A DNA stretch of 64,000 nt from Amblyomma americanum. Its lineage: Eukaryota > Arthropoda > Arachnida > Ixodida > Ixodidae. Made by a program: the position numbers and the translations under genes. Positions 9,582 to 20,459 of this stretch are shown here, in pieces (the stretch's first letter is position 1; every line of letters begins with the position of its first letter). The notes beneath the pieces are model-generated. The model ran no database searches, was not told the origin of the DNA, and saw only the letters and a program-made list of their open reading frames with translations. Where the stretch lies: positions 152,527,868 through 152,591,867 of the forward strand of contig NC_135502.1 in assembly GCF_052857255.1 (NCBI RefSeq). Direction: 5' to 3'.

Positions 9582-10968
9582 TCAAATACCGGCTGGTCCA
9601 AAGAGAGTAACGATGCAGAAATACATTAGGGATATCATCAGGACCACTACTTTTTTCACATTTATGTTCAGAATGAGGCTCAGAACACCTTCGACGCTTA
9701 TTGAAATGTCATCGACAGAACATTGAGAGTTGCTAGGAAAAGTAATCATTTCAAGGTTATCTGTTGTAAATACCGACTGAAAATATGTAATGAAACTAGT
9801 AGCTATAGCTAATGAGCCACATACCGGCTTATCATCAATAATGAAGGTATTGGGACTAGTTCTTTGTGGCAATATGGATGCCCAAAATTTGCGTGGATTG
9901 TGTTTCATTAATTGTGGCAAGGAATTTCTGTAGTAAAAATCTTTTCCCGAGTGAACTTTGGCACGGAGTTCTTTAGCGTCGCTGAACTGTTGCAAAAGTT
10001 CAGGGTTACCATTGCGCTTGGAAACGCGTAGTCTGGCAACACGGCGAGAAAGATGCAGTATGTCTCTTGTTATCCAGGGCATACTGTGGTTTTGCTTTTT
10101 AGTTTTTAATGGAACAAAACGCTGAATACAGACCTTCACAATGTTCTCGAAAAATGTTACTAAAGAATTCACGTCACATGATATGCTGAGGTGCTGAAAC
10201 TGTTCAAATGCATCACTTAATAAATCCAGGATAGGCACGTCGTCTGCTCTACTGAAATCCGGAAATGTTGAATAAGTCAGTTTTGAGGAAGGAATAGAAC
10301 ATGGGATCGAAACAAGAACAGCTTATGATCGGATATCCCCTCGACAACCTCGCATGTAAAATTCGTCGCGAAAATTGAAGAGCTTAAAAACACCAGATCC
10401 AGTATTGCCGAAGACCTCGTGGACTTATAAACTATCTGTTTTAATCCAAATGACAAAGAAAAATTGACAAGTTTATTACTGATTGCAATGTCTTGACCAG
10501 TAATGGATAATGTATGCCATTGAATTCCGGGAAGATTGAAGTCTCCTAGGATAATTATATTTGGATTGTTGATATGATGAGAATGCAAGAAGTTACTTAA
10601 AGAATGCACGTGGTCTACGGAAGTGCCTGGTGGTCGATACACCGCACCGATAACAAATGATTTGTTACCTACGTAGAGTTTGCACCAAGTTGACTCTATT
10701 TCGACAGGGACCGAAATTTTAACAAATTTCAGACTAGACTTATGAAGAGAGCGACACCGCCTCCTTTCCCATGCTGCCTGTCCGCCCTAATTACAACAAA
10801 ACCTGGAGGAGTTATTTCAGAGTCAATTATACCATCATGTGGCCACGTTTCGGTGACCGCAATGACATCAGGCGAATGAGTTAGGATTAAAGAGATAAAA
10901 TTTGGAAGCTTGTTTACCAAACTTCTGGCATTGATGTTCAGAACACGAAGGTTGGCGGCGCTGTCCCG
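9582..10968 (-). pseudogene. LINE B ORF2: AP endonuclease and linker, in pieces
   Basis: Three frames with interruptions: 10968-10729 (LRVLNINARS, AVTETWPHD, GGGVALF), 10642-10277 (MYRPPGTS, LGDFNLPG, GISDHK) and 10238-9582 (basic linker towards the RT). Together they form an APE-type endonuclease. In its frame the first strand follows a UGA at 10969-10971 with no Met between, as in LINE A. It is broken by at least two frameshifts and inactive. Confidence 0.8.
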
Positions 10969-11074
10969 TCAGTCAGAATCTGCGGGTGGCTTGGCAGCAG
11001 TAGCATTAGCAGCAGCAGTGTCCGGGGGCGTTGATTTCGAATCTGACTAAACTTTTCTCAACATCATCCCAGTT

Positions 11075-11680
11075 TTACCGCACGCTATCAATAAACACGT
11101 GGTCACAACGCAAATGAACCTTCGAGCCACTGTCATGATAAGATTGTGTTGCATCCCATATTTTTTTCCGGATCAATCGAACGTGAGCAGAGAAATCCTC
11201 GGATAAGCTAATGCCTGAATTTTTGAGCCTATGAGCATTTTTTAACGCTTGAGTTTTTTCCCGAAAGTCAAGTAGCTTAACGATGAAAGGACGAGGGCGC
11301 CCTTCCTGCTTTCTACCTAGCCGATGATACCTTTATATTTTAGGACAATCCAACTGAAGGTTATCGATGAATACCTTAGTCACCGCAATGAACAGAGCTT
11401 TGTTAGTTTCTTCATCTTCTTCACCAAGACCGTGAAATGTAAGATTGTTTCTGCGAGAAAGGTTTTCCAGCTCATCATTTCTTGAAGCAAGCTTGCTAAC
11501 AATCTCAGACAACGAATTCAAATGGCGTTGCACGGGCCCGTCGCTTGCGTCGCCGTTCGAGGTCGGCGAGCTTGACTCAAGAGCAGAGACCCGTGATTCA
11601 AGTGCCTCAAAACGCGAGTTCACTCTCTGCTGGAAACGTTTTATATCTGCAATATCTTCGGCCATGCCGGCAGACGGCAC
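11075..11680 (-). pseudogene. LINE B ORF1: coiled-coil RNA-binding protein, broken by stops
   Basis: Starts with a heptad-rich segment (about residues 10-80), then SRRNNLTFHGLGEE, the same core motif as RRNNLIIYGIEE in LINE A. A TAA interrupts the frame at about 11333, after which it continues with FIVKLLDFREK, matching LLDFREKM of LINE A. A second TAA lies at 11075-11077. No 2A-like motif is visible near the start, unlike LINE A. Confidence 0.75.
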
Positions 11681-11700
11681 GTCGCTGCCTGTTATACGTC

Positions 11701-12950
11701 GCTAGAATGGGTGCATTTATTCTGGTCTTTACGTTTCCGATAACCTTAACTGCTGCCATGTTTACATGTCTAATATTCAACTTTTCTGCAATCGCCTTCG
11801 AGTTCGGTATATTTTGGTTTGACGTGCACTCTTCCTCTGCACCTAATGTTTGTCCAGTCGAATACATTACAACACACTTGCCAAAACTGAGCGCTCTATA
11901 ATCTGTTTTTTCCTGTTTCACTAAGGGCCCTGTTCAGCTGATACACAATTCATCCGGGATAATTCTGAAGTCGACAATAATTGGCAATCTTTTGGTAACG
12001 GGCGTAGCACACTCTAAACGAGCTCATTATGAAATCCGCAATCTACTGATGGTATACAGAGCACCGTGCGCAACGCATGAAACGTTTTCGTTACAGGAGG
12101 TGGAGCTGAGATGTGATATATATGTAGACTCTGAAACATCAGCCAAACAGGGAAGAAAAATTAGGGGGACACCTGTGCTCCACCTGAAGTATATAAAGCG
12201 ACAGCATTAATTTGCTCTGTTCCTTCTTAAGTATGAGATCTAATTATATACGCATTAGCATACATCAGTATGCTTACTAGATCACGTGATTCGCAACAAT
12301 AGACACAATTAACCAAGTCGAATGAACTTACCCCAGTGGCTTAGAGTAGCGTATCAGGCTTGCAACACAATGTCTTTGGTTCGATTCCCGAGCAATTACC
12401 CCAGCTTTCTTTTGAGCGTAATTAATTTAAATTCTCTCTTAATTACATTTCAGCCATACTACAACGTAATAGTCACAATTAAACTGCAGTGTAAATGAAT
12501 CTCATTTTGCAGCTCAAGGTATGACGTCACATCCCTCTCAAGCAATTCTGAATTAGTGTAAGAACGCTCACGGCGTTTCCTCCTAACGTTCACTCTAAGC
12601 TGTCGCTAAAATAATCCTTAATAATCATAGCTAAAACTCGAAATCTCTCCCTGGGCTCACCTTTTCGTGGCGCGTTAACATTCCCGGTCATAGTTGTATA
12701 TATTAATGCGAAACCATTATATGGCTCAGTTTTCTGGGCCAAACTTGCCTGCAAAATGTTTTCTATCGATGACATCACTCCAAGTGAGTCAATGTGTAAA
12801 AGATGAATAATAATGAGTCATAAATTTATGGCATTATATGCCGTGATGAATGATGTGGTCACTCCATTAATGAGTAAACCAATTGGTGTAATTAAAGAAA
12901 AAATGTTTATTAGTTAACGAAATTAAAAACGATGACGCCGTCACTAATTT
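11701..12950. other. No gene recognised; a tRNA-like B box at 12380-12391
   Basis: AT-rich DNA. A minus-strand open frame at about 11700-11900 runs into the 5' end of LINE B and is unassigned. At 12380-12391 the sequence tggttcgattcc matches a Pol III B box and an A-box-like tggcttagagta lies upstream, but the stems of a tRNA cannot be built, so it is at best a decayed tRNA-derived SINE. Confidence 0.4.
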
Positions 12951-12954
12951 ATTG

Positions 12955-13385
12955 TGGAAAGAGACGCACGGCGCAAAATTGCGTCCTTTGCTGAAAGCGA
13001 CGACACTGCTTTGAGCAACAGATATCGAAGGTGCAGATGAAATCGCAGCCATGACATCACTCATCATGATACTGCCATAACTTCAAAATGATAGTAATAC
13101 TGCCACCGCCTTAATGTGGTGGCAGTATTCCTGAAAACATTCACCACAATTTTGAACAACCGTTAATCGAACAGTTTTTTTTATGGTGTCAGCATTTCTC
13201 TTTGCATATAGCTTACATGCTTCAGACAAGTTGGAGGCTATCTTGCGACTAGAGTTCGGACCGATGACATATGCACCTTCATTTGCATGTTTCTGATAAT
13301 TGCGGTAGGGCTTCCGAGAGAGAAAAAAACCATTATTGTTGGAGAGGAATTTGGGGCACGCCCTTGGGTCCCCGCACAAGCCCAT
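12955..13385 (-). repeat. Copy 1 of an unidentified paired segment with a minus-strand reading frame
   Basis: This stretch resembles 22890-23215 at DNA and protein level. The minus-strand frame (13385-13083) holds GPNSSRKIAS and LYAKRNAD; the second copy has GPNHCRKFAS and LYEKKNAV at the same spacing. I do not recognise the protein. Conservation at the protein level suggests a once-coding sequence, either a gene duplicate or part of an unknown element. Both copies appear truncated. Confidence 0.5.
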
Positions 13386-13389
13386 TGCA

Positions 13390-13600
13390 CTACAGCGTTT
13401 ATGTCCTTAAGGTTCATAGCACTGGCAACCCGGCCAGCGGCAGTGGTCAGCACGGCCTGGTCCTCCGTGCGCCGCAGGCTCTCCCAGTTCTCCCAGGTCT
13501 TGAGGTTCTCAAGGCCGCGCGGGGGAGGGTTCGCCGGACAGGGGGAGAGAATGTGGAGGGAAGAGGCTAAGGCTTCTAGGGCACTGGGCAAAGGCAAGAG
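13390..13600 (-). mobile_element. 3' fragment of an I-clade LINE (C-terminal tail)
   Basis: The minus frame has a TWENWESL segment followed by an acidic, Ala-rich tail, which resembles the C-terminal ends of tick I-clade LINE ORF2 such as the DPDQQLWAVQQ tail at 26.8 kb. Only about 60 codons remain. The resemblance is from memory and by eye, so the assignment is tentative. Confidence 0.45.
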
Positions 13601-13884
13601 TGGTTATGAATAATGATAGTGGGCTAGGGCCAGGAGTGAATGCGTGTCTGTAGTTTGCACCAGAGTTCTACGTGTTTTTATCTAGGGAGGGGAGGGCAAT
13701 GAGCACACTAAATTCACAGTACACTGTACTGATGGGCGATTCCTATGCGAAGGTGCTCAAGATGCAGGCTGGCGACCATGTGGTAGGCGACTATGGGATG
13801 TGTTCTAGAAATTGCAGAAGAGGGTTGTTAGTAAAGTTCTAAGCTAGAATTAATCTACGGATCATGAATACCTTCTTCCGCAAA

Positions 13885-13896
13885 AGGGAGAACAGG
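13885..13896 (+). repeat. Left target-site duplication of the PLE palindrome
   Basis: agggagaacagg, identical to 15778-15789. The first base could also belong to the right arm, so the duplication is 11 or 12 bp. Confidence 0.85.
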
Positions 13897-14040
13897 TCAG
13901 GAGCGTAAATTGCTGGGCTAGTTGGTTCATAATGTTGTCAGGGTGGAACCAGCGGAACACAGACGCAGGACAAGAAAAGGAGGTACACACACCACACCGC
14001 TGGACTTGCAACTGATTTATTTCGAAGAAAACCACCACAT

Positions 14041-14840
14041 TTAAAGGATTCCCTGCGCAAGCGCACACTCTGGATGAAGGGAACTGTAGTAAGATAAAAG
14101 AAAGTTATATTCTTTATCCGTGATAAAAACCGAGGGATCGCTGACACACTTTTCCTTGTTTTTCCTGATTAGAAACGCTTCAAGAATTTCACGCTCTCGT
14201 CTTGTTCTCCCCCGACCGATAATGCTCGTGCGGTGAAGCAAAGGAGAACATCCCTCGCATACCTTAACATGCAAGGCTAAATTGCTGCCAGTGCCTGAAT
14301 TGAACGTTGTTCGGTGCTGCCTCAGACGTTCATTGATGCACCCTCCGGTTTGCCCGATGTAGGTTTTCCCACAGGACAATGGGAAGCAATATACCACCCC
14401 TACTTCACACGAAGTGAACCTCGTCTGGTGCTTGGTTTTACAGGTCCCCTTTTTCTGCGGACCACCAGACGTACGGGCGCACAAACCCGATAGTTTCCGG
14501 GGGGCAGAAAAAACCGCAGTGACACCGAATTTTTGTGCCACTTTTTTTAGACCATGCGATGTCTTGTGGCAGTAAGGAAGCACTTCAATCTTCTTCCTGT
14601 TCTCTTGCGATGGACTAGCAGACTTAGCCGACAGTTTCTTCATCTTATTCCCCAGTGATTCAGCCACTGCAAGCAAAACCGACGAGGGAAACCCAGAATC
14701 TGACAACCGCGCGACCTGCTCGGCCAGACTTTGCTGCATGACATGTGGGCAACTTTTCTTGAGAGCGTTCGAAAAACACAAATTTGCGATGCTGCGCTTC
14801 ACCAGCTTCGAATGCGCCGATTCATATGGCAAAAGCGACT
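14041..14840 (-). pseudogene. PLE GIY-YIG endonuclease segment, left arm
   Basis: Same protein segment as the right arm, reading leftwards. The GIY-YIG core has VVYCFPLSC, GKTYIGQTGG, the catalytic-type Arg in NERLRQHR and the Glu in REREILEAF. PLEs carry this nuclease after their RT to cut the target. The frame continues upstream through the spacer into antisense of the right arm, so the first ~43 codons of the full open frame (to 14970) are not element protein. Its last residues differ from the right copy (YYSSLHPECALAQGIL here). Confidence 0.8.
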
Positions 14841-14867
14841 TTTTAGTCCTGGGTGAATATTTCCTAT

Positions 14868-15619
14868 AGTCGCTTTTGCCATATGAATCGGCGCATTCGA
14901 AGCTGGTGAAGCGCAGCATCGCAAATTTGTGTTTTTCGAACGCTCTCAAGAAAAGTTGCCCACATGTCATGCAGCAAAGTCTGGCCGAGCAGGTCGCGCG
15001 GTTGTCAGATTCTGGGTTTCCCTCGTCGGTTTTGCTTGCAGTGGCTGAATCACTGGGGAATAAGATGAAGAAACTGTCGGCTAAGTCTGCTAGTCCATCG
15101 CAAGAGAACAGGAAGAAGATTGAAGTGCTTCCTTACTGCCACAAGACATCGCATGGTCTAAAAAATGTGGCACAAAAATTCGGTGTCACTGCGGTTTTTT
15201 CTGCCCCCCGGAAACTATCGGGTTTGTGCTCCCGTACGTCTGGTGGTCCGCAGAAAAAGGGGACCTGTAAAACCAAGCACCAGACGAGGTTCACTTCGTG
15301 TGAAGTAGGGGTGGTATATTGCATCCCATTGTCCTGTGGGAAAACCTACATCGGGCAAACCGGAGGGTGCATCAATGAACGTCTGAGGCAGCACCGAACA
15401 ACGTTCAATTCAGGCACTGGCAGCAATTTAGCCTTGCATGTTAAGGTATGCGAGGGATGTTCTCCTTTGCTTCACCGCACGAGCATTATCGGTCGGGGGA
15501 GAACAAGACGAGAGCGTGAAATTCTTGAAGCGTTTCTAATCAGGAAAAACAAGGAAAAGTGTGTCAGCGATCCCTCGGTTTTTATCACGGATAAAGAATA
15601 TAACTTTCTTTTATCTTAA
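14868..15619 (+). pseudogene. PLE GIY-YIG endonuclease segment, right arm
   Basis: About 250 codons: a linker with Lys/Ser-rich stretches (residues 60-80), a Cys/His region (CKTKHQTRFTSC) and the GIY-YIG nuclease (about residues 145-235, with VVYCIPLSC and GKTYIGQT). In Penelope-like elements this domain follows an RT related to telomerase; here the RT is absent because of 5' truncation. The frame has no natural start and ends in TAA at 15617-15619. It differs from the left copy by at least two residues (VVYCI/VVYCF, KNVAQ/KKVAQ). Confidence 0.85.
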
Positions 15620-15777
15620 TACAGTTGTTCTCTTCATCCAGAGTGTGCGCTTGCGCAGGGAATCCTTTAAATGTGGTGGTTTTCTTCGAAATAAATCAGT
15701 TGCAAGTCCAGCGGTGTGGTGTGTGTACCTCCTTTTCTTGTCCTGCGTCTGTGTTCCGCTGGTTCCACCCTGACAAC

Positions 15778-15789
15778 AGGGAGAACAGG
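15778..15789 (+). repeat. Right target-site duplication of the PLE palindrome
   Basis: agggagaacagg, identical to 13885-13896. The RTE-like endonuclease frame resumes directly after it. Confidence 0.85.
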
Positions 15790-17382
15790 AAGTGGACCTG
15801 GAAGAGCCCCAATGTTGAAACTAAAAATGAATTTGGCTTCATACCACGCGCTGAACTTAGCATAGTTCAGGATGTAGACGTCCTCGGAAAAGTTCCTTGT
15901 AGGGGCCACAGAATGATAAGGCTTAGAATTATCTTAGGCTTGAAGAGAGAACGGAAGAAGAGAGTGAAGAGGAAGTCCACTAATGAGATAGCGGTAAGAA
16001 GGAAACTAGAGGAATTCAGGATATCTCTTCAGAAGAGTCATTCATCTTTAACTGAGAAAACGTTCCTAATGTTCATGCAATTAACGAAAATCTGACAGCT
16101 ATCATTAAGGAGTGTGCAGTAGAAGTAGGCGGTAGGACAGTTCGACAAGTTACAGGAAAGCTATCTCATAGGACGCAAAATCTGAATAAAAACGCCAGAG
16201 CATGAGTGCGTCTAATCCTACACACAGTATAAAACTAGCATGGCTATCGAAGTTCATAAATAATAGCAACGTAGCCCACATAAATATTTTTATTATGAAG
16301 GGAATCGAGCATGCTCTAAAAAAGAGGTAGCCTAAAATCTGTGAACAGGAAACAAGGTATACGTAAAAATCGGATGAATGCGTTAAGAGACATGGAGGGC
16401 AGTGTCATTAGCAATATGGATAAGATAGTTAAAGAAGCCGAAGAGTTCTACAAAAATGTATGCAGTAGCCAATGTAATCGGAACGTTAATAAGAGTGACA
16501 GTGGCGCATCGCAATGCGTCATCCCGCCAGTAAGGAAATACGAACTAAAGAAATCCTTAGGGGCAATATAAAAGGGAAAAACAGCTGTTGAGCATCAGGT
16601 AACAGCAAATCTTTCGAAGGACGGAGGGCAGATGGTGCTAGAAAACTAGCCGCCTTCTATACGCAATTCCTTATGACGTCGACCGTACCAGAAGCTTGGA
16701 AGAACGCAAACATTATCTTATTTAAAAGAAAAGAGACACGAAGTGCTTGAAGAATTACAGACCAATCAGCTAACTGTCCGTTGCCTACAAGGTATTTACA
16801 AAGGTAAATACACTTTAATCAACCGAATGATCATACAGGTTTTCGTAAAGAATATTTCACAGTAGACCTTATTCACTGTATCAATTAGGCTATAGAGAAG
16901 TGCGCTGAATTATACCAACCCCTATTATACACTTCATTGATTTTGCGAATGCATTTGAGTCAGTGAGAGCCTCAGCGCTCATACAGGCATTGTCGAGTAA
17001 GGGTGTAGAAGTGCCTTATGTTAAAATACTGGACGATATATATAGCAACTGTACAGCTACGATATCTTCCAAAAAGTCAGCGATAAAATTCATATAAGGA
17101 AGGGCGTCAGGCAAGCAGACACGATCTCGCCGGTGCTGTTCACTGCCTGTTTAGAGGAGGTATTTTGAAGCCTGAACTGTAAACAGTTGGGGATAAGAGG
17201 TAATAGAGTAAACTTAAATAATCTGCGATTCGCTGATGAAATTGCCTTGCTAAATCACTCGTGAGGTGAATTGCACTTCATGATCAATGAGTTAGACTGG
17301 CAGAGCAGAACGGTGGGTCGAGAAATTAAGATGCACAAAACCAAAGTAATGTTCAACAGTCTAGCAAGGGAACAGCAGTCCA

Positions 17383-18645
17383 CAATGTCTGACTCGGGCC
17401 ACCTCGCTTGCGTGTGCTATGAGGGCCCTTTGGAACCCTAGCTCGCAGCTGGTGAGCCGGCTCTCCCATTGCTGCGCACTTGGTGTTGTATGTTTGTAGA
17501 ATGTCTTGTTTCTCTCGTATTCCCATGTGATATGATATAGTAATGGCCTTGCTCCGCACCACGGGCATACGGCGCAATATTGTGTGGGGAACATCCTGCT
17601 TAGTATGTAAAGATTTGGAAAGGAACCCGTCTGCAGTCTATGCCAGCCTGCGGCTTCCTCCTTCGTCAACGTTTTGTGTGGTGGGGGTATTGGAATCTTA
17701 GCCCTCTATATATGTTTAGCAGCTCTAAATAACTGTCCTCGCAAGTAATCGGAGGCTCTCCCGGGGGGACTGAGGTGCCCGCTCGGATGGTGAAGCCTCG
17801 AGCTAAGCTGTCCGCCCCATCATTGGCCTGATCCCTGCGTGGCTTGGTATCCAGATTATGTTGTGTGTAGGTTGTCCTTCATAGAGCGGTGCTCTACTTA
17901 AGATCTTGAGTGCCGTGCTGCTTATTCTACCCCTTATATAGTTTCGGCACGCCTCTTGTGAGTCTGTTAGGATGTTGAGGGATTTTCCTATCCTGTATCC
18001 TTCCCCTGCTGCCAGTGCGACAGCTATTTCCTCTGCTTCTGTTATGTCTGATTCCGCTGCCGTGAGACTCGTGTTTAGTTTGCTTTGATTATTAGGAACT
18101 ACCGCTACTGCGTGTTTACTGTGTTCTTTTGGATAGAGGGAAGCATCTGTGTAGACTGTGTTTTTTCTCTGCTCCATCGTTTTTTCTTAGAATTCTGCCC
18201 TAGCCTGTCTCTTACTGCTATGGAGATTGGGGTCCATATTGCGGGGGACAGGTTGTATGCGTAGTTTCTTCCTTAGCAGGTCCGGTATTATTGCCCTACT
18301 ACTTTGCGGTTTTTCTATTTCCCAACCCAGCTTTGTCAGGAGCGCCCTTCCTGTTGTTGTGTTACTGAGCCTTCGCGCTTGTGCCTTGAGCTGGCATTCT
18401 TTTAGTTCTTCAAACGTGTTGCTGATTCCCAGCTGCATCAGCTTGTAATTGGCTGTGTTTCTTGGGAGATGAAGGGCTGTTTTGTATGCTTTCCGAAGGA
18501 TTGCTTCGGCTTGTTCTGTTTCGGCTTTGATGGTTACATGGTACGGCAGGGAGTATGTGACCCGGCTGACCACGAGACTGTTGACCAGCCTGAGGGTATC
18601 TTCCTCTTTCCCCATGTAGAAATTCGCCGAACTCAACAGCAGGAA
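17383..18645 (-). mobile_element. I-clade LINE fragment: RT end, RNase H and zinc knuckle
   Basis: From its 5' side: an RT thumb/connection (18645-18187, LVNSLVVSRVTYSLPYH, then LSNTTTGRALL), an RNase H domain (18177-17803) and a C-terminal CCHC-like region (CAVCPWCG...H at about 17550). This order is the one expected for I-clade LINE ORF2. The fragment is 5'-truncated near 18645, where a Gypsy pseudogene begins. At least two frameshifts break the frame. Confidence 0.75.
17803..18177 (-). pseudogene. RNase H domain of the I-clade LINE fragment
   Basis: Degrades the RNA strand of the RNA/DNA hybrid in the parent element. Acidic residues sit in VYTDAS, EAEEIAVALA and LTDSQEA, and the domain ends in IIWIPSHAGI, a typical pattern. 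The frame is open for 124 codons but cut from the RT part upstream and the zinc-knuckle part downstream by frame changes. Confidence 0.8.
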
Positions 18646-18667
18646 GGAAGCGCGAGCACAACAATGG

Positions 18668-20400
18668 GCTGGAGGTACATGCTCTGGGTAATACCGTGGC
18701 GGATTTTTCAATTATTAGTCAAACACTGGCTGACAGGCTGCGCAAAGTATAAATCGAATGGATTGGGCCAGTAATTAGAAGTGCTGGGGATCAGCTACTG
18801 GCACCGACTGGGAAGTGCTATGCCCGGATAGGAATAGGAAACTCTGTGTTCGTTCGCAGCTCCATTATTCTCCCTGACTGCTGCGAATACCTCATTTTGG
18901 GCATGGACTTTCTGCGCCTTCATGGGGCTGTAATAAGCTTTCGGGACAACGTCGTTGCCTTCACCAAAAATCATGAAGACCTTGGTTATGCGGAAGTACC
19001 ACTGATGCCCTTACACGTAACAATGAGGCGGTGACATTACCTCTGCTATCATGCTTTCTTTTTGAAGTGAAGTTCGACGTCGCGCATAACGGTGATGGCG
19101 TCGCCGAACGGGCAGTCACCCTTGTACTCAGCCTAGGTGTTTCTATAGTTCGAGGGCTAGTCAGTTTGGTCAATGAGCACACCGAAGTGCTGCTGACAAA
19201 CTTCAGTGACGAGCGTCAGCAAATTCCGAAATTCACAACTTTGTATTTTTCGACAGCCTCCCAAGTGGCAGGACTGTTTTATGCTGCAACAGGAAGGATC
19301 AGTGAGCGAGGAGCCCGCACTCGACGTCGATGTGAGCCAAAATTTGTCGTCTTCAGAACAGGAACGTCTTTTGGATCTCATAGCTCACTTTCGAGACTGT
19401 TTTGCTTCAGAATCGGGGGTCGGCTAAACGCCTTTGACCAAACATAGAATTATCACTGATGACGCGATTCCCCGATTCGACAAAATCCTTACTGTGTGGC
19501 TGCGAAAGAGCGCCTAGCCGTTTAGTGTCACGTGGCCGAAATGCTTAGAGACGACATTATCCAGCCGTCACAGAGTCCCTGGGCTTCGTTCGTGGTACTT
19601 GTTAAAAAAAAGGACGGCAGCTTACGATTAGGCATTGACTACCGCAAGCTCAACAAAGTGATCAAAAAAGACGTGTACCCTCTCCCTCGCATTGATGATT
19701 CCCTTGATAGGCTACGAAATGCACGTTAACTTCTCATCAATGGATTTGAAAAGTGGATATTGGCAAACTGACGTAGATGAGAGAGATCGATAGAAGACAG
19801 CATTCGTCACTCCCGACGGATTGTATGAGTTTAAGGTTCTTCCATTCGGTTTATGCTCGGAACCAGCAACATTTCAGAGGCTGATGGACACTGTGCTCTC
19901 AGGACTCAAGTGGCAAACATGCCCGGTGTATCTTGACCACTTGATCGTGTTTTCGGCCACCTTCGAGGAGCATCTACGCCGCTTTCTAGCTATCTTTCAG
20001 GCCATACGATCTGCGGGTCTCACTATAAAACCAGAGAAATACCACTTCGGTTACGAGGAGCTGCAATTTTTAGGACACGTCGTTAGCCAAGAATGTGTCC
20101 GGCCTGATCCCGAAAAGCTCTCCGCAGTCGCCAAGTTCCCTACACCTACGGACAAAAAGAAGATGCGGCGCTTCCTGGGGCTTTGCAGCCTATTACCGTC
20201 GATTTATTGCTGGCTTCTCACGAATCGCTTGGCCATTAACTTCAGTAACGCATTGACAACGCTGTCGTTCGCTGGGGTAAAGAAGAGCAGCAAGCTTTTA
20301 ATGAACTCCGGAGACGTCTACAGACGCCACCTCTCCTGGCGCACTTTGATGAAGGCGCCCCAACTCTGCTTCATACCGATGCGAGCAATGTGGGTTTAGG
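18668..20400 (+). pseudogene. Gypsy A protease and reverse transcriptase
   Basis: The protease region has DFSIIS and LILGMDFL, but the expected DTGA active site reads GNTVA with an in-frame stop soon after. RT motifs: [32 protein letters not shown], then after a frame change YEFKVLPFGLC, and a catalytic box YLDH (19929-19940) in place of YLDD. The connection segment (FLGHVVSQE, PDPEKLSAV) follows before the frame is lost again. It is inactive on several counts. Confidence 0.85.
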
Positions 20401-20459
20401 TGCTGCATTAGTGTAGCGCCAGGATGGTGTAGAAAAAGTGATTGCTTAGCCAGCAGGAC

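Larger units (their letters stand above)
8087..11700 (-). mobile_element. LINE B, broken CR1/L2-like retrotransposon
   Basis: A relative of LINE A in the same orientation. From its 5' end: ORF1 coiled coil (11680 downward), a UGA-C, endonuclease (10968 downward), RT (9381-8460), and a 3' tail of ATTTA/AAAT-type simple repeats at 8087-8115 that fits CR1-like 3' ends. Several frameshifts and stops break both ORFs. The 5' limit near 11700 is approximate. No target duplication was established. Confidence 0.85.
13897..15777. mobile_element. Palindromic pair of Penelope-like element (PLE) ends
   Basis: Left arm 13934-14840 and right arm 14868-15777 are near-perfect reverse complements around a 27-bp spacer (14841-14867). 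Each arm holds the same 5'-truncated PLE segment with a C-terminal GIY-YIG endonuclease, head to head. Only the left copy carries the terminal extension (13897-13933) with CCAACTAGCCC on the minus strand. The whole is flanked by a 12-bp direct repeat (agggagaacagg at 13885-13896 and 15778-15789), and removing the insert plus one repeat restores the LINE frame around it. RT is missing from both arms. The few arm differences indicate a recent event. Confidence 0.9.
13720..17380 (+). mobile_element. RTE-like LINE pseudogene, split by the Penelope-like palindrome
   Basis: Endonuclease residues appear before the insertion (VLMGDSYAKV, MNTFFRKRENR) and continue directly after it (KWTWKSPN, then VQDVDVLGKV), which is the order in RTE/BovB-type ORF2. 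The RT part lies at about 16300-17375 with GVRQADTISPVLFTACLEE and LRFADE (17229-17240, expected FADD). Many stops and frameshifts show that it is old. It ends near 17380, where an I-clade LINE fragment begins on the other strand. Confidence 0.75.

Noticed and set aside
12330..12402. Possible tRNA gene with a matching B box
   Set aside because: The T stem has mismatches, the acceptor ends do not pair and no anticodon stem can be drawn.
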